64,000 nucleotides of DNA from a virus. The translations under genes were made by a program, and so were the position numbers. The notes under the pieces are model-generated. The model was not told where the DNA came from, searched no databases, and was given only the letters and a program-made list of their open reading frames with translations. The DNA is taken from IMG/VR virus record IMGVR_UViG_3300008110_010000, positions 130,036 through 194,035 of that record; one strand, given 5' to 3'. Numbering within the stretch: the stretch's first letter is position 1; every line of letters starts with the position of its first letter. Positions 24,683 to 34,600 of this stretch are shown here, one piece after another.

Positions 24683-26521
24683 ATGTCCAATCACACAAAG
24701 GATAATGTATCTAATTTAAGAAATACCTCCTCACAGCTTGCTGACAATCCCCCGATTGTTGGAAGTAACAAGAAATTCCAGGATTCGATGATTGATAGAT
24801 CCTCGTATCTTGAAAAATCAATATACTCTTTTAATTCGGATCAAGAGTATGGAGTTTTTGAGAATGTTAATGATGCTGTCTCTACACTTCCTAGTTCTCT
24901 GTTTTACGAGGCGCAATCTTCAGAGGATGGTAGAAGTGGACTTTTTAATTACCATGTGATAGGAGACAGTAGAATGTCTAAGGGTGGGGCAAAGATTACA
25001 TATATTAAATCTGAAACCTACGAGATGAATCAATCCATCACCCCGGAGATTTCTAGAAATCCTACTGCCCATGCGATCATTAAGGAAACCACAGCAAGCG
25101 GAAATTACCTTAATCCAAGTAGTAAGTATGTTTCTCAGCCTTTCAACGTGAAAGATTTTATATTCTGTAAGCATTATGGGGTAATCCCTAATAATAGAAT
25201 GATAACTCTGAGAAGATTTCCAACTCCAGTAATGGACAACTTAAGGGTACCTACTCCTGGTAAAAGAGCCCAGTTAACCGACGAGGGAGGAAGGGTAAAA
25301 GGAAGTTTTGTAGATGGGGAAGGAATCACACCAAGTCAAATGATAAGAGAAGGAGCAGCACTTCCTATGGCACAGGCTGTTACTTTTTTTGGAACAGATA
25401 CCGGAAATAATCTTGAAACAATATTAGGAATAGACACGGGTTTAAAATGGGATCAACCGCAACAGAAATCAAGAGTAGATCTTCAGGGAAATGATAGAGG
25501 ATTATTAAATAGCACTTTAGGAAAATATATTGAAGGGATTCTTTCCACTGAAGCAAATGATAATCTCAGAGGAATTAGTAATTTGCTTGGAACTTTTACA
25601 GATCCAGATAACCAAGAACTCCAATTAAGAAGACAATTATTCGATAAATTAACATCTGGTGATGGTCCACTAAGTAGAAAGATTTTTGTCGACGTTAACA
25701 CAGTTAATAAAATGTGGGTAAGAGATGTTGGACTTTCAGGAGGAGAGCAATCTTTCACACTTAAGTTTACTTACAGTTTAACTAGTGTAGGTGAAGTAAA
25801 CAGCAGAATGTTATTTTTAGATTTATTTGCTAATTTATTAGCACTTGGAACGGATTATGGAAAATTTTTAACACCGCAGCTTTTAGTTAATTCTAATAGA
25901 CAGGGGCTAGGATTTCCTATGGGTAACAAAGGTTATATTCAGCACCTAACACATCCTGTTGAATTTATAAATTCGATGCTGAAACTCAATTTTAGTGCAG
26001 AGGTTAAATCCAAAATAGAAAGTTTAAAAGGTGACGTTGAAAAAGCAAAGGAAGAGTTGGAAGGAATAAAAAAAGGAACACCATTAAGTAAGGATGGGAA
26101 AATTTATAAGACCCTAACAGCTATGCTTACTAGTGACCTGATAAATCAATTGTATTATGAACCCATTATGCTTTCTGGATATCCCACCGGTGAATGGCAC
26201 GTAACAGTAGGAAATCCACTCAATCCTATTGCTATGATGGGTAACATGATCTGCGATACCGTAAAGATACGCCTTAATAATGTTTTAGGACCTGATGATT
26301 TTCCTACAGAGTTAACTGCTGAATATTCTATGAAATCTGCTAGACAAAAACATAGGGGTGATTTTGAAAGTATGTTTAACAGAGGAAACGGAAGACTTTA
26401 TCTTGGTAAATTTGAAATTTCTGACGCTTCTAAAGGAGCACAGATAGGTGCAAAAAGCGGACTGGATATTAACACACCAACGGGAGATTCTAGAGATTCA
26501 TCTGCAGCATTTGCGTCTTGA
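24683..26521 (+). CDS. Virion structural protein, probably tail or baseplate
   Basis: This 613-residue protein begins MSNHTKDN; an in-frame TTG lies two codons upstream, but the ATG is preferred. The first 100 residues are Ser/Asn-rich. A central region (DFIFCKHYGVIPNNRMITLRRF) and a later one (GYPTGEWHVTVGNPLNP) look like compact beta-rich structural domains. A short coiled coil lies near residues 445-475 (Lys/Glu-rich). The position, directly before the gp53-like, hub and spike genes, suggests a tail component. I do not recognise the T4 counterpart. Confidence 0.85.
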   Translation: MSNHTKDNVSNLRNTSSQLADNPPIVGSNKKFQDSMIDRSSYLEKSIYSFNSDQEYGVFENVNDAVSTLPSSLFYEAQSSEDGRSGLFNYHVIGDSRMSKGGAKITYIKSETYEMNQSITPEISRNPTAHAIIKETTASGNYLNPSSKYVSQPFNVKDFIFCKHYGVIPNNRMITLRRFPTPVMDNLRVPTPGKRAQLTDEGGRVKGSFVDGEGITPSQMIREGAALPMAQAVTFFGTDTGNNLETILGIDTGLKWDQPQQKSRVDLQGNDRGLLNSTLGKYIEGILSTEANDNLRGISNLLGTFTDPDNQELQLRRQLFDKLTSGDGPLSRKIFVDVNTVNKMWVRDVGLSGGEQSFTLKFTYSLTSVGEVNSRMLFLDLFANLLALGTDYGKFLTPQLLVNSNRQGLGFPMGNKGYIQHLTHPVEFINSMLKLNFSAEVKSKIESLKGDVEKAKEELEGIKKGTPLSKDGKIYKTLTAMLTSDLINQLYYEPIMLSGYPTGEWHVTVGNPLNPIAMMGNMICDTVKIRLNNVLGPDDFPTELTAEYSMKSARQKHRGDFESMFNRGNGRLYLGKFEISDASKGAQIGAKSGLDINTPTGDSRDSSAAFAS

Positions 26522-26535
26522 TATAATGGAATGAT

Positions 26536-27123
26536 ATGATAACAATAGACACCTTAGAAAATAAACCAGTTAAACTAGTTAGAGGTGAAGAAATAGTAGA
26601 TTTTACTTATAAGTCAATTAACAGTGACACTATCCCTGGATATTCTAGAGTTATTCTAGTTACCAGGGAAATGACTATGAGGCCAGATCTAATTGCTCAT
26701 ATGTATTGTGGATCACAGAACAAGGTAGGAAGTCTTTTAAAGATAAATTCTATTTCCAATCCTTTTTCCCTAGATGAGGGAGACATACTTTATATTCCAG
26801 ATTCTGAAACGATGAGCAATATTATTGCTAAACCAATAGAGGCTGATGCTTCGGAAGCTAGAAAATCCTTTAGAAAACAATTACAAGAAAGAATATCCAA
26901 GGTTTCTGATCAAAGAAAAGAGTATTTAAATTCAGTAGATATCAGTGCTTCTACCATACTACCTCCCAACGTAGTAAAAGATGGAGACGAACAATTTAAA
27001 GTACTAGACGGAAAATTAATATTCGGATCTGATATTGGAGTATGTAGAACAAAAATTCAGCAGAATAAATCTGTTGCAACAATAAAATCAAGATTTGCTC
27101 AAAGACAAATTTTTGAAACATGA
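26536..27123 (+). CDS. Baseplate wedge protein, gp53-like (LysM-like fold)
   Basis: At 195 residues it matches T4 gp53 (196). The central part, MRPDLIAHMYCGSQNKVGSLLKINSI then EGDILYIPD, follows the LysM-like pattern D-L-I-A-x-x-Y-x(n)-I-N-x-I-x-x-P-F-x-L-x-x-G-x-x-L-x-I-P present in gp53-type wedge proteins. gp53 joins wedges into the baseplate ring. The C-terminal third contains LPPNVVKDGDEQFKVL and an RFAQRQIF ending, which may contact the hub. The next start overlaps its stop by 4 bases, consistent with coordinated tail assembly. Confidence 0.82.
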   Translation: MITIDTLENKPVKLVRGEEIVDFTYKSINSDTIPGYSRVILVTREMTMRPDLIAHMYCGSQNKVGSLLKINSISNPFSLDEGDILYIPDSETMSNIIAKPIEADASEARKSFRKQLQERISKVSDQRKEYLNSVDISASTILPPNVVKDGDEQFKVLDGKLIFGSDIGVCRTKIQQNKSVATIKSRFAQRQIFET

Positions 27124-28646
27124 TAGATCCTAAAAAAACAATTCTCCAGCTTGAAAAGGAAACAATAGTATTAGACGAACTTTCTGTTGTTGATGAGATG
27201 AATGCTGGGGACAGTTCAAGTGTAAATGCATCACAAAGTAGGGAAGAAATTGATATAGGATACGGATTACCCCTGATTAAAATAAACTCTTATGTTGTAA
27301 AGAATTTAAAATTTTTCAGACTGGATTTATCAAATAAAATTCCAGATCTAATATTCAGATTTACAACAGAGGATGAAACATTTCTTTATACTTCATTTCC
27401 TAAGGATGGAGATATTGTTTGTCTTTATATAAGATCAACATCTGAACTCTATAAACCGATAAGAATGGATTTATTAGTTACTGAAGTAATAAACTCTTTT
27501 CCCATGCTAGAGGACGAAATAGGCGGTGAAGATAATAGAGCTAATGCTACTAGCACAACTTTTACTATAAAGGCTCAGATGAGAATTCCTGGAATTTATC
27601 AGCACCAATCCAAATCTTACAAAGATCTGACATCTTTTGAGGTTCTAAGATCTGTTGCCAAAGATCTAGGTTTAGGATTTGCATCTAACGAGAGTGGAAC
27701 CGATGATAAGATGAGTTGGATCTGTCCTAACAAAACCTTTTATAAATTCATAGATGATGTTGCTAATAGCTCATGGAAGGGTGAAGAAGATTTTTTTGAT
27801 TGGTGGATAGATCAATATTATGTTTTAAATTTTATCAATCTAAGAAAACAACTTCTAGAAAAAAGTAAAGACGAAACAAAGATATTAACTGCAATTGGAC
27901 CGGAGAGGGGAATAGCGGGAGGATTAACTAGTGATGTAAAACCCTCTGAAATCGATTTACCGCTTTTCTTTACCAATGATTTCTATTATAAAAAATATCC
28001 ATTTTTTATTAACGCTTATTCTGTTAAGAATGAATCTGGTTATATTGTGAGTAGATTCGGATATTCCAGGGATCTTCAATTTTACGACACAAAATTAGTT
28101 AGTGATAGACCAATTAATAAGTATGTTAGCTATAAAGTTGAATATGTAACCGAGAAAGATTTAGGTCCTAGTAGCATATTGTTTAAAGGGAGGGTAAACG
28201 AAGAGGTTTATAAAAAGGAGAACAAGAAAACATGGATAGGAACTCAATATGGAGAAAATCAGCATAAAAATATTCAACAGGCTCAGATACAAAACAAGAT
28301 AAACAAATATGAGAATTTTAAAGTTTATCTGGAAACCCAAATGCATTCTTATGTTCCGTGGGTCTATAGAGGACAGAATGTACCAACTAAGATCGTACAT
28401 GCTAGTGCTAGACAAGCAGCAGTAAATTCTCAGGAGTATAAAGGAGGTGGACAGAAAGATCCAGACCAGTTCCGAGCAGGTGCAAAGGTTGACAATAAAT
28501 TTCTAAGTGGTGTTTATATGGTCATGGGATCGTATATTGAGTATATAGAGGGTAGGATCAAGCAGTCGTTTATCCTAGGAAAGAGAGAATGGGTATTAAA
28601 CGACGGAAGAGGATCAGACCCAGAACCTAAAGTATCTAAAACGTAA
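27120..28646 (+). CDS. Baseplate central hub protein, gp27/gpD-like
   Basis: This 508-residue protein has the organisation of tail hub proteins. There is an early beta-rich part (LIFRFTTEDETFLYTSFP and LLVTEVINSFP), then TSFEVLRSVAKDLGLGF, then a WICPNKTFYKFIDDV element and FFDWWIDQYYVLNFINL. These correspond to the tube-like and wing domains of hubs that bind the spike. T4 gp27 is 391 residues; this one is longer, mainly at both ends. It is flanked by the gp53-like gene (4-base overlap) and followed, after one gene, by the spike. The match is by pattern rather than strong identity. Confidence 0.75.
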   Translation: MIDPKKTILQLEKETIVLDELSVVDEMNAGDSSSVNASQSREEIDIGYGLPLIKINSYVVKNLKFFRLDLSNKIPDLIFRFTTEDETFLYTSFPKDGDIVCLYIRSTSELYKPIRMDLLVTEVINSFPMLEDEIGGEDNRANATSTTFTIKAQMRIPGIYQHQSKSYKDLTSFEVLRSVAKDLGLGFASNESGTDDKMSWICPNKTFYKFIDDVANSSWKGEEDFFDWWIDQYYVLNFINLRKQLLEKSKDETKILTAIGPERGIAGGLTSDVKPSEIDLPLFFTNDFYYKKYPFFINAYSVKNESGYIVSRFGYSRDLQFYDTKLVSDRPINKYVSYKVEYVTEKDLGPSSILFKGRVNEEVYKKENKKTWIGTQYGENQHKNIQQAQIQNKINKYENFKVYLETQMHSYVPWVYRGQNVPTKIVHASARQAAVNSQEYKGGGQKDPDQFRAGAKVDNKFLSGVYMVMGSYIEYIEGRIKQSFILGKREWVLNDGRGSDPEPKVSKT

Positions 28647-30775
28647 TGGCCTTTTTAAGCGATATAAAAGATAATGCTACATCGATAGGTAATTCTTCGG
28701 ATATCCTAAATAGAGGCGTAGACAAAATGAGAACCCAGTTTTTAAGTGGGTTAAAAACAACTACGTCAGGGCAAAAGGAGGATCCAACTTATACTGGATT
28801 TAGACTTATGTTTGATATGGGATATGGAGGATTAGTTGATCCAGAAACATTTTTACCCGTGAGTCCTTTATTGTCTAAAGGAAGTCTCCAGGTTAGCCCC
28901 GGAGGACCTAGAGGTATGAAGCTAGATTCCCCTGTAGATTTTTTCCATCTTTCTAGAAATAAAATGATGCCTTTTCCAAACTACACTGAAAGACTTCATT
29001 ATATGACCGCGGAAGCTTTTTTAAGAGAAAGAAGAAGTGCAGCAGAAAATGGTTTAAATGGTCCTTTTACTGACAACACTGGAAAAGAGATTCCTTTTGA
29101 TTCATCCCAACTTTCATCAGGAACAGTTTCCCACAGAGCTGACTCGTTATCAGGATTTAGAAATATTCTAACCTCGATCAATGAAAAAAGTCCTTGGTTT
29201 ATTCAATCAATAGACGGATTGGATCAAATTCTTAAAGTTCCCCTAGCTAGACAAATAGGGGGTGGTACAGGAAGGGATCAAAGATCTGGTGTTTTAACTT
29301 TTGATTGTTTGGATTCAATAGATCTTAGAGTTAATGCTATGGCTGAACTCTATAGAAAAGCGACATATGATTTTCAGTATCACAGGGAAATGCTACCTGC
29401 GAATCTTAGAAAATTTAGAATGTGGATAATAGTAACAGAGATTAGACAAATGGATTTGCAGAGAAATCTTGCAGATGTTCTAAATCCTTTTAATCTATCT
29501 GGTGTTAGAAGCGCAGCTCAAACTATATCTCAAATTGCTCAATCTGCAGGAATTTTAAAAAATAGTGCGACAGAATCAGAAAATCCTAGGAGAGATTTAG
29601 AATCTTTGGTTAAATCCTTTGAAAGATTACAACCCTATGTTTTAATTTATCAATTAGATTTATGCGAATTTAATTTTGACGAAACCTATGCTTTTAGTAG
29701 GCTCACAAACAGTAGAAATGAATCTGCTGTGAATGCTAAATTTAAAATTCATGTTGGAGCTGCTAAGGAGTATAAATTACAGTATAATATTTTATCAGAT
29801 TTAATTAAAAACCAGTCAAGTCTTTCTCCTATTTTAATTCAGGATAGCTGGAATTTATTAGGATCTAAAATTCTAATGGAAGGAGTAACATTGGACAATA
29901 ATCCAAACCTTTTTTCTAGACTTGCTAATAACTTCATAAACAATTCTATTGCTTCGGTTATTCAACAAAAAGTAAGTCCTTTGGTGACCGGAGCTCAGTT
30001 AGGAAATGCCTACGGATTTAGATTAAGTGATGCAGTTAGATCCTTAAATTCACTTCCTGATATGATAAACGGGATCAAGACCATAAAAAGTCCTTTTCAA
30101 GATTATCGTCCGCAATCTAAAGGTTTAGGTGGTCCGGAGGAACGACAGTATCCAACTATAAAAGAGGATCTTTATCCTAACACAAGGGTCGCTCCTGGAC
30201 AGGTTATAGATAACGTGTTTGGAGAAACCCCAGGGAGAGGTGAGATTCTAAGGGGTGATGTGTATCCGGATAATCCGGGAAAAGATCTCGGTTTGCCTAC
30301 TAGGATGTATCCTACGATAAAGGATGACGAATACAGAAACACCGGTGGAGATTTAAGTAATCAAGATTTAGGGGTTCCTGATAGGGTTTATCAAAAAGTA
30401 AACGATGACATATACAAAGAATCTCCAGGTTTAGATCTTGGATTACCCAAAAGAGTTTATCAAAAAGTAGATGACGACGTCTATACCGGGGTACCAGGGA
30501 ATGATTTAGGAGTACCTGAAAGAGTTTATAGAACTAATGATGGAGAGAAAGATGTTTATAACGATGTTCCCGGAAGAGACTTAGGTTTACCCCAAAGAAC
30601 TTATGCTAGAAACAATGATGATGTCTATCCGAATGTATCTGGTTCTGATTTAGGTGCACCTGAGAGGGTTTATCCGAATCTAGACGGTGTTGACACATAC
30701 AATAATGTTCCTGGATCAGATTTAGGACTTCCAAAAAGAAACTATCCAAGTATAGACGAAAACGTTTACAAATAG
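28646..30775 (+). CDS. Tail protein with tube-like domain and a C-terminal DLG-x-P repeat array
   Basis: Residues about 200-390 contain LTFDCLDSIDLRVNAMAELYR, LPANLRKFRMWIIVTEIRQ and YQLDLCEFNFDE. These beta-strand patterns remind me of tail-tube or tube-initiator proteins such as T4 gp19, gp48 and gp54; this is a tentative reading. The C-terminal 217 residues are a repeat array (annotated separately) built on Y-x(2-4)-P-G-x-DLG-[LV]-P-x-R-x-Y. The gene starts at the last base of the hub gene (overlap TAATGG). The order hub, this protein, spike fits a component that joins tube and baseplate. Confidence 0.78.
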   Translation: MAFLSDIKDNATSIGNSSDILNRGVDKMRTQFLSGLKTTTSGQKEDPTYTGFRLMFDMGYGGLVDPETFLPVSPLLSKGSLQVSPGGPRGMKLDSPVDFFHLSRNKMMPFPNYTERLHYMTAEAFLRERRSAAENGLNGPFTDNTGKEIPFDSSQLSSGTVSHRADSLSGFRNILTSINEKSPWFIQSIDGLDQILKVPLARQIGGGTGRDQRSGVLTFDCLDSIDLRVNAMAELYRKATYDFQYHREMLPANLRKFRMWIIVTEIRQMDLQRNLADVLNPFNLSGVRSAAQTISQIAQSAGILKNSATESENPRRDLESLVKSFERLQPYVLIYQLDLCEFNFDETYAFSRLTNSRNESAVNAKFKIHVGAAKEYKLQYNILSDLIKNQSSLSPILIQDSWNLLGSKILMEGVTLDNNPNLFSRLANNFINNSIASVIQQKVSPLVTGAQLGNAYGFRLSDAVRSLNSLPDMINGIKTIKSPFQDYRPQSKGLGGPEERQYPTIKEDLYPNTRVAPGQVIDNVFGETPGRGEILRGDVYPDNPGKDLGLPTRMYPTIKDDEYRNTGGDLSNQDLGVPDRVYQKVNDDIYKESPGLDLGLPKRVYQKVDDDVYTGVPGNDLGVPERVYRTNDGEKDVYNDVPGRDLGLPQRTYARNNDDVYPNVSGSDLGAPERVYPNLDGVDTYNNVPGSDLGLPKRNYPSIDENVYK
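30122..30772 (+). repeat. About eight degenerate 23-27-residue protein repeats (DLG-x-P)
   Basis: The C-terminus of the tail protein repeats a unit with consensus DLG[LV]P-x-R-x-Y followed by an acidic stretch ending DD-V-Y and then a P-G turn. I count seven clear units plus one earlier degenerate unit (GLGGPEERQYP). The units vary in every spacer at DNA level, so the array is old and under selection rather than a recent duplication. Confidence 0.85.
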
Positions 30776-30814
30776 GGTTTTTATATACTCAGATAAATAG
30801 AAAAAACCCTTTTT
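30774..30814 (+). terminator. Hairpin between tail gene and spike gene
   Basis: AGGGTTTTT and AAAAACCCT form a 9-base-pair stem with a 19-base loop, followed by TTTT directly before the spike ATG. It starts at the upstream stop codon. It may act as a weak terminator or as a leader structure that limits spike translation. The long loop and the position against the start codon leave its role open. Confidence 0.5.
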
Positions 30815-31600
30815 ATGTCTGTACAGAATATTCAAGAATCAAATATTGAAAGAGCCCAGCATTTCTTGGGTGTTGTTGTGGATAACAAAGATCCGGAATT
30901 TAGGGCAAGATGTAAAGTTAAGGTTTTTGGAGTATTTGACGATGTTGCAGATACGGATCTACCATGGGCGTTCCAAAGATTTGATATTTCATTTGGTGAC
31001 AATGGTGGATCTGGAAGGGTTAGTATACCTAAATTAGGTGCAGTTGTCCATGTCCAATTCAATAACGGGAACTACTATGCCCCCGAATACAAAGCAGTAC
31101 AAGAATTATCTTCCGATTTAATAGAAGAAATAAAAGCATCTTATGAAGGTGCTCATTCTCTAATCTATGACGGAATAGAACAGCTAAAAATATATTACAC
31201 TGTTGCTAAAGGACTCGTAATAGATTTAAAAGAGTCAACTGTGGTAATTTCTAATGATAATTCAATAACAATAACACATGCTGGCCAAACATCTACCCTT
31301 GAATTTAGAGGTGGTAAAATTACAGAGTATGCAAATTCTGAAATAGAAAGCACTGCAGTAACTAGAATTAAACAAAGCAGCAACGAAGTTTGGGCAGACG
31401 GTAAAACAACAAAGCTTGGTCATTCCCCTGTTTATTCTGCAGTTTTAGCGGAACCTTTATGGATGTTTTTAAAACAACTCGCAGCAGCGGTAGATGCTAA
31501 AGTTCCTTCCTGTCCTGGGTGTATGGCTACCCTTGCAGAAAGCTACGAACAGCTCTCTACGTCCGATGTGGTTAAGTTAACTAAGAGTAATGAGCAATAA
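30815..31600 (+). CDS. Baseplate central spike protein, gp5-like, without lysozyme domain
   Basis: Residues about 15-90 match the gp5 OB-fold: FLGVVVDNKDPEFRARCKVKVFGVFDD, then DLPWAFQ and LGAVVHVQFNNG. After a linker, residues 110-200 form short beta repeats (LIYDGIEQLKIYYTVAKG, GLVIDLKESTVVISN), suggesting the triple-stranded beta-helix of the spike. T4 gp5 is 575 residues with a lysozyme domain in the middle. Here the lysozyme is absent, as in many other T4-like phages and type VI secretion spikes. The C-terminus has a small CPGC motif. It overlaps the following gene by 11 bases. Confidence 0.88.
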   Translation: MSVQNIQESNIERAQHFLGVVVDNKDPEFRARCKVKVFGVFDDVADTDLPWAFQRFDISFGDNGGSGRVSIPKLGAVVHVQFNNGNYYAPEYKAVQELSSDLIEEIKASYEGAHSLIYDGIEQLKIYYTVAKGLVIDLKESTVVISNDNSITITHAGQTSTLEFRGGKITEYANSEIESTAVTRIKQSSNEVWADGKTTKLGHSPVYSAVLAEPLWMFLKQLAAAVDAKVPSCPGCMATLAESYEQLSTSDVVKLTKSNEQ

Positions 31601-34600
31601 TTTAGAAAACCTTGATAAGTGGGTAAAAGATCTCGAAAACGGTACTATAACTGTTGAAGAGTTAGCTGCAAGATTGTCTTCCATTCCTGATCCTCTCGGG
31701 AAGGAGGAAGATATAATTAACGCTGGGGAAGAAATTAATAATTCATTAAATCCTGAAGATTTAATACTTACTGATAATGAGATAAATGATATTATATGTA
31801 AATACGAGGGCGAGGAATTAGGAAATAGATTAATCTGGAAAATTTTAGAAAAACTTAATTTAACTTCAGATCTTAAAGAAATTCCGGATTTTTCTAATAA
31901 TGACTCATTTGAGAAATATTTTGAAAGAATTTCTTTGCAAGATAGATTACAAAGAGCCAAGGAAATGCTTTTTGATAATCTTGATTTAGATCTTATAGGC
32001 ATCAAAGTTAAAAGCCCTAATTTAAAAAAAAGAAATTTTAAAATTCTAGGCTTTAATTTTCCTCTCAATATCATAACATATAAGGGTAAGCCCTTGTTTT
32101 TTCATATAGCTCCTCCTAAGGTCAACCTCTCCAAAATACTTCAAAGACTAAGAGACAGAATAAAATCTAAAAAGGTAAAGAGCTGCGAAAAGAAAGGAAC
32201 TTATATAGATGAGGATGATCTTTTAAAAAAGTTAGAGAATCTTCTAAACGACGAAAAGGAAGAATATAACAATGTATTTGAAATCGCTGATGAGGTTTTT
32301 TGTGAGCCTGATATTCCAATTAATCCTGAAACGGGGGAATCGCTTTTCACAAAAAACGACTTAACTCAGTTTTTGAAAGAAATATGTGAGCCCGAAATTC
32401 CTTCTCCAGAAACACCTATCGATCCTGAACCTGATATAGAAGATATTTCAGACACTATTAATTCGTGCTTAAAGCAAACTAAATCCATATTTAATGAAGT
32501 TAGGGAAAAGAATGAAGAAAAAGCTAGACTTCAAAAAGCAGAAAAAGAGCTGGAGGAGGTTTTGTTTTATTATAAAATAATTCATAATTATTATGACGAA
32601 TTATATTCCCAATTTGAAAAGAAAAGCAAAGCGGGTAAAAAAGGAGATCCATTAAAATTAGCAATCAATTTAGTACTTGGAACCGGAGCTGACGATTATA
32701 TAAAGAAATTAAATCAATTTTCTTCAAGATTTCAGTCTACTAAAAAAATAATACTTCCTGGTAGTAAATACATTGGAATATCATTTGGAATAGATTTTCC
32801 ACACGGCTTAGGGAAAAAAATTCCGTATGAGAGAGTAAAAATGGAGGTTAATAACGATCTGATGAGTCAAGATTATCAAAAGGTCGACACATCTAAACTC
32901 CAGGTAGGAATGGAGTACAGCAAGGGTGGATTATTAGGAGGGCAGGATACCTCATTTTTCAAAGATTTTGAATCTTTTTTAAAAATCAAGGATGAAAATC
33001 CTAAGAATAAAACAGACTACTATAGTTTCGTTAGCGATATAGAAAACTCTAACAAAAGCAAGGGTCAAATTATTAAATCAATAGAATCTGATCATGGATT
33101 TTTATTTTCCAATCTAATAGAGACATCTGCAAGTCCTTGGATATTTTTTACTGCTCAGGAAAGAGGAGATAATGATGCTAGAAAATCTGCCGATATAAAA
33201 CCAGCAAAAACCGACAAGGAAGGAAATCCAAACAAGGAATTTGAAGAATTCTGGCAAGACTTTAAAACAAAATGGGACCAAAAGTATAACGATAGAAAGA
33301 AAACAATAGAGGATAAAATACTGGATTTAAAAAAATCTTCGGATGCCTTAGCAGAAAAAATAGCGGATTATTATTTTACGATCAGCGTGTCTTCTGTAAA
33401 GAAAAATAGTGAACTTCTTAAAGAAGCTTCAGATGGAATAAAATCAAGGGTTACTGCAATTGAAAATTCTTTAATGTCAATAGCTGAGAAGATAACTAAG
33501 TTAGATCAGGAGAATTCTCCAGAGGGACTTTCCACCAAAGCTAATTCCATAAGTTGTGCCACTAAAAAAGAAGAGAAATGCCCAACAGAATGTTGCGGTC
33601 CTGCTGGGCAGAGTTTAAAATTAAAAGATACATGTGCTTCACATCGATCTCCGGATTGTCCAAATCTTTTTACCAAATGCTATTGGAAAGAGTTTTGTAA
33701 AAATTTAAATAAAGTGGGATTACTCCCCCTCCCTGCTGGTCTTCCCCCTATAGAAAATCCCGCAAATTTTTTACCGAATCTGGGTTTAAAATATTGGCCG
33801 GTAGGTTATCTTCCGCCATCTTTTATACCTTTACCTCCACCGATAGTGAATCCATTAGACGGGTTACCTTTTATTAGAATTCCTATGCCAATGGTATGGA
33901 CGAAGGTAGATCCTGTTGTTATTCCGATAGGAATTGGGGTCATAGTTATATTCGTTCCTTTCATCGGGGGATTCATGCCTAGCCCCCTAGTTTTTTTCCA
34001 TGATTTTTTAACTGGGAATAGTATGTTTCTTCTTGGACTCAGAGGGTTTAGGTTCATTCCTAGAAAATCTGATCCTGTTGCTAACGATCCTCTCGAAAAT
34101 TACAAAAAGATGCTTTCTAAAGGAATACCAAACTTTCTTTTTCCTTTTTCCAACCTTGGAAAAGATGACGTTGATGATCCTAAAAGACTTTTCGGAGAAG
34201 TTGTTTCGAATCTTGAAAAGAGACTTGCAAATTATAGCAAGCCTGTAAACATGGAGAAAATCCAAAAATTACAAGACAAGATAACAAAAAAGAAAGAGGA
34301 GTCTCAATCTAAGATACTAGAAAAGAAAAGAAAAATGGCTTTAGAGGGTGGAGATATTAAAAAAGAGAAGGAGGAAATAGACAACTTTCTAAAATCTATA
34401 GACGGTGAAAAAATATCAGCCTTAAAAGATATTATGAAAGAATATTTGACGGGAGCGGTAGACATTCCAGATATTCAGTTCCCTAAAAAATCAAAAAATC
34501 TTTTAGTTGATCTGCCCCAGCCTATAAAATCTTTAAGGGATTTAGATGCTAAAAGAAAACTTGGTGTTATCCCGGATAAAATTCCCAAGATAAATCTTTT

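Noticed and set aside
30815-31600. A lysozyme domain in the spike, as in T4 gp5
   Set aside because: The space between the OB-fold and the beta-helix is too short and lacks lysozyme motifs.
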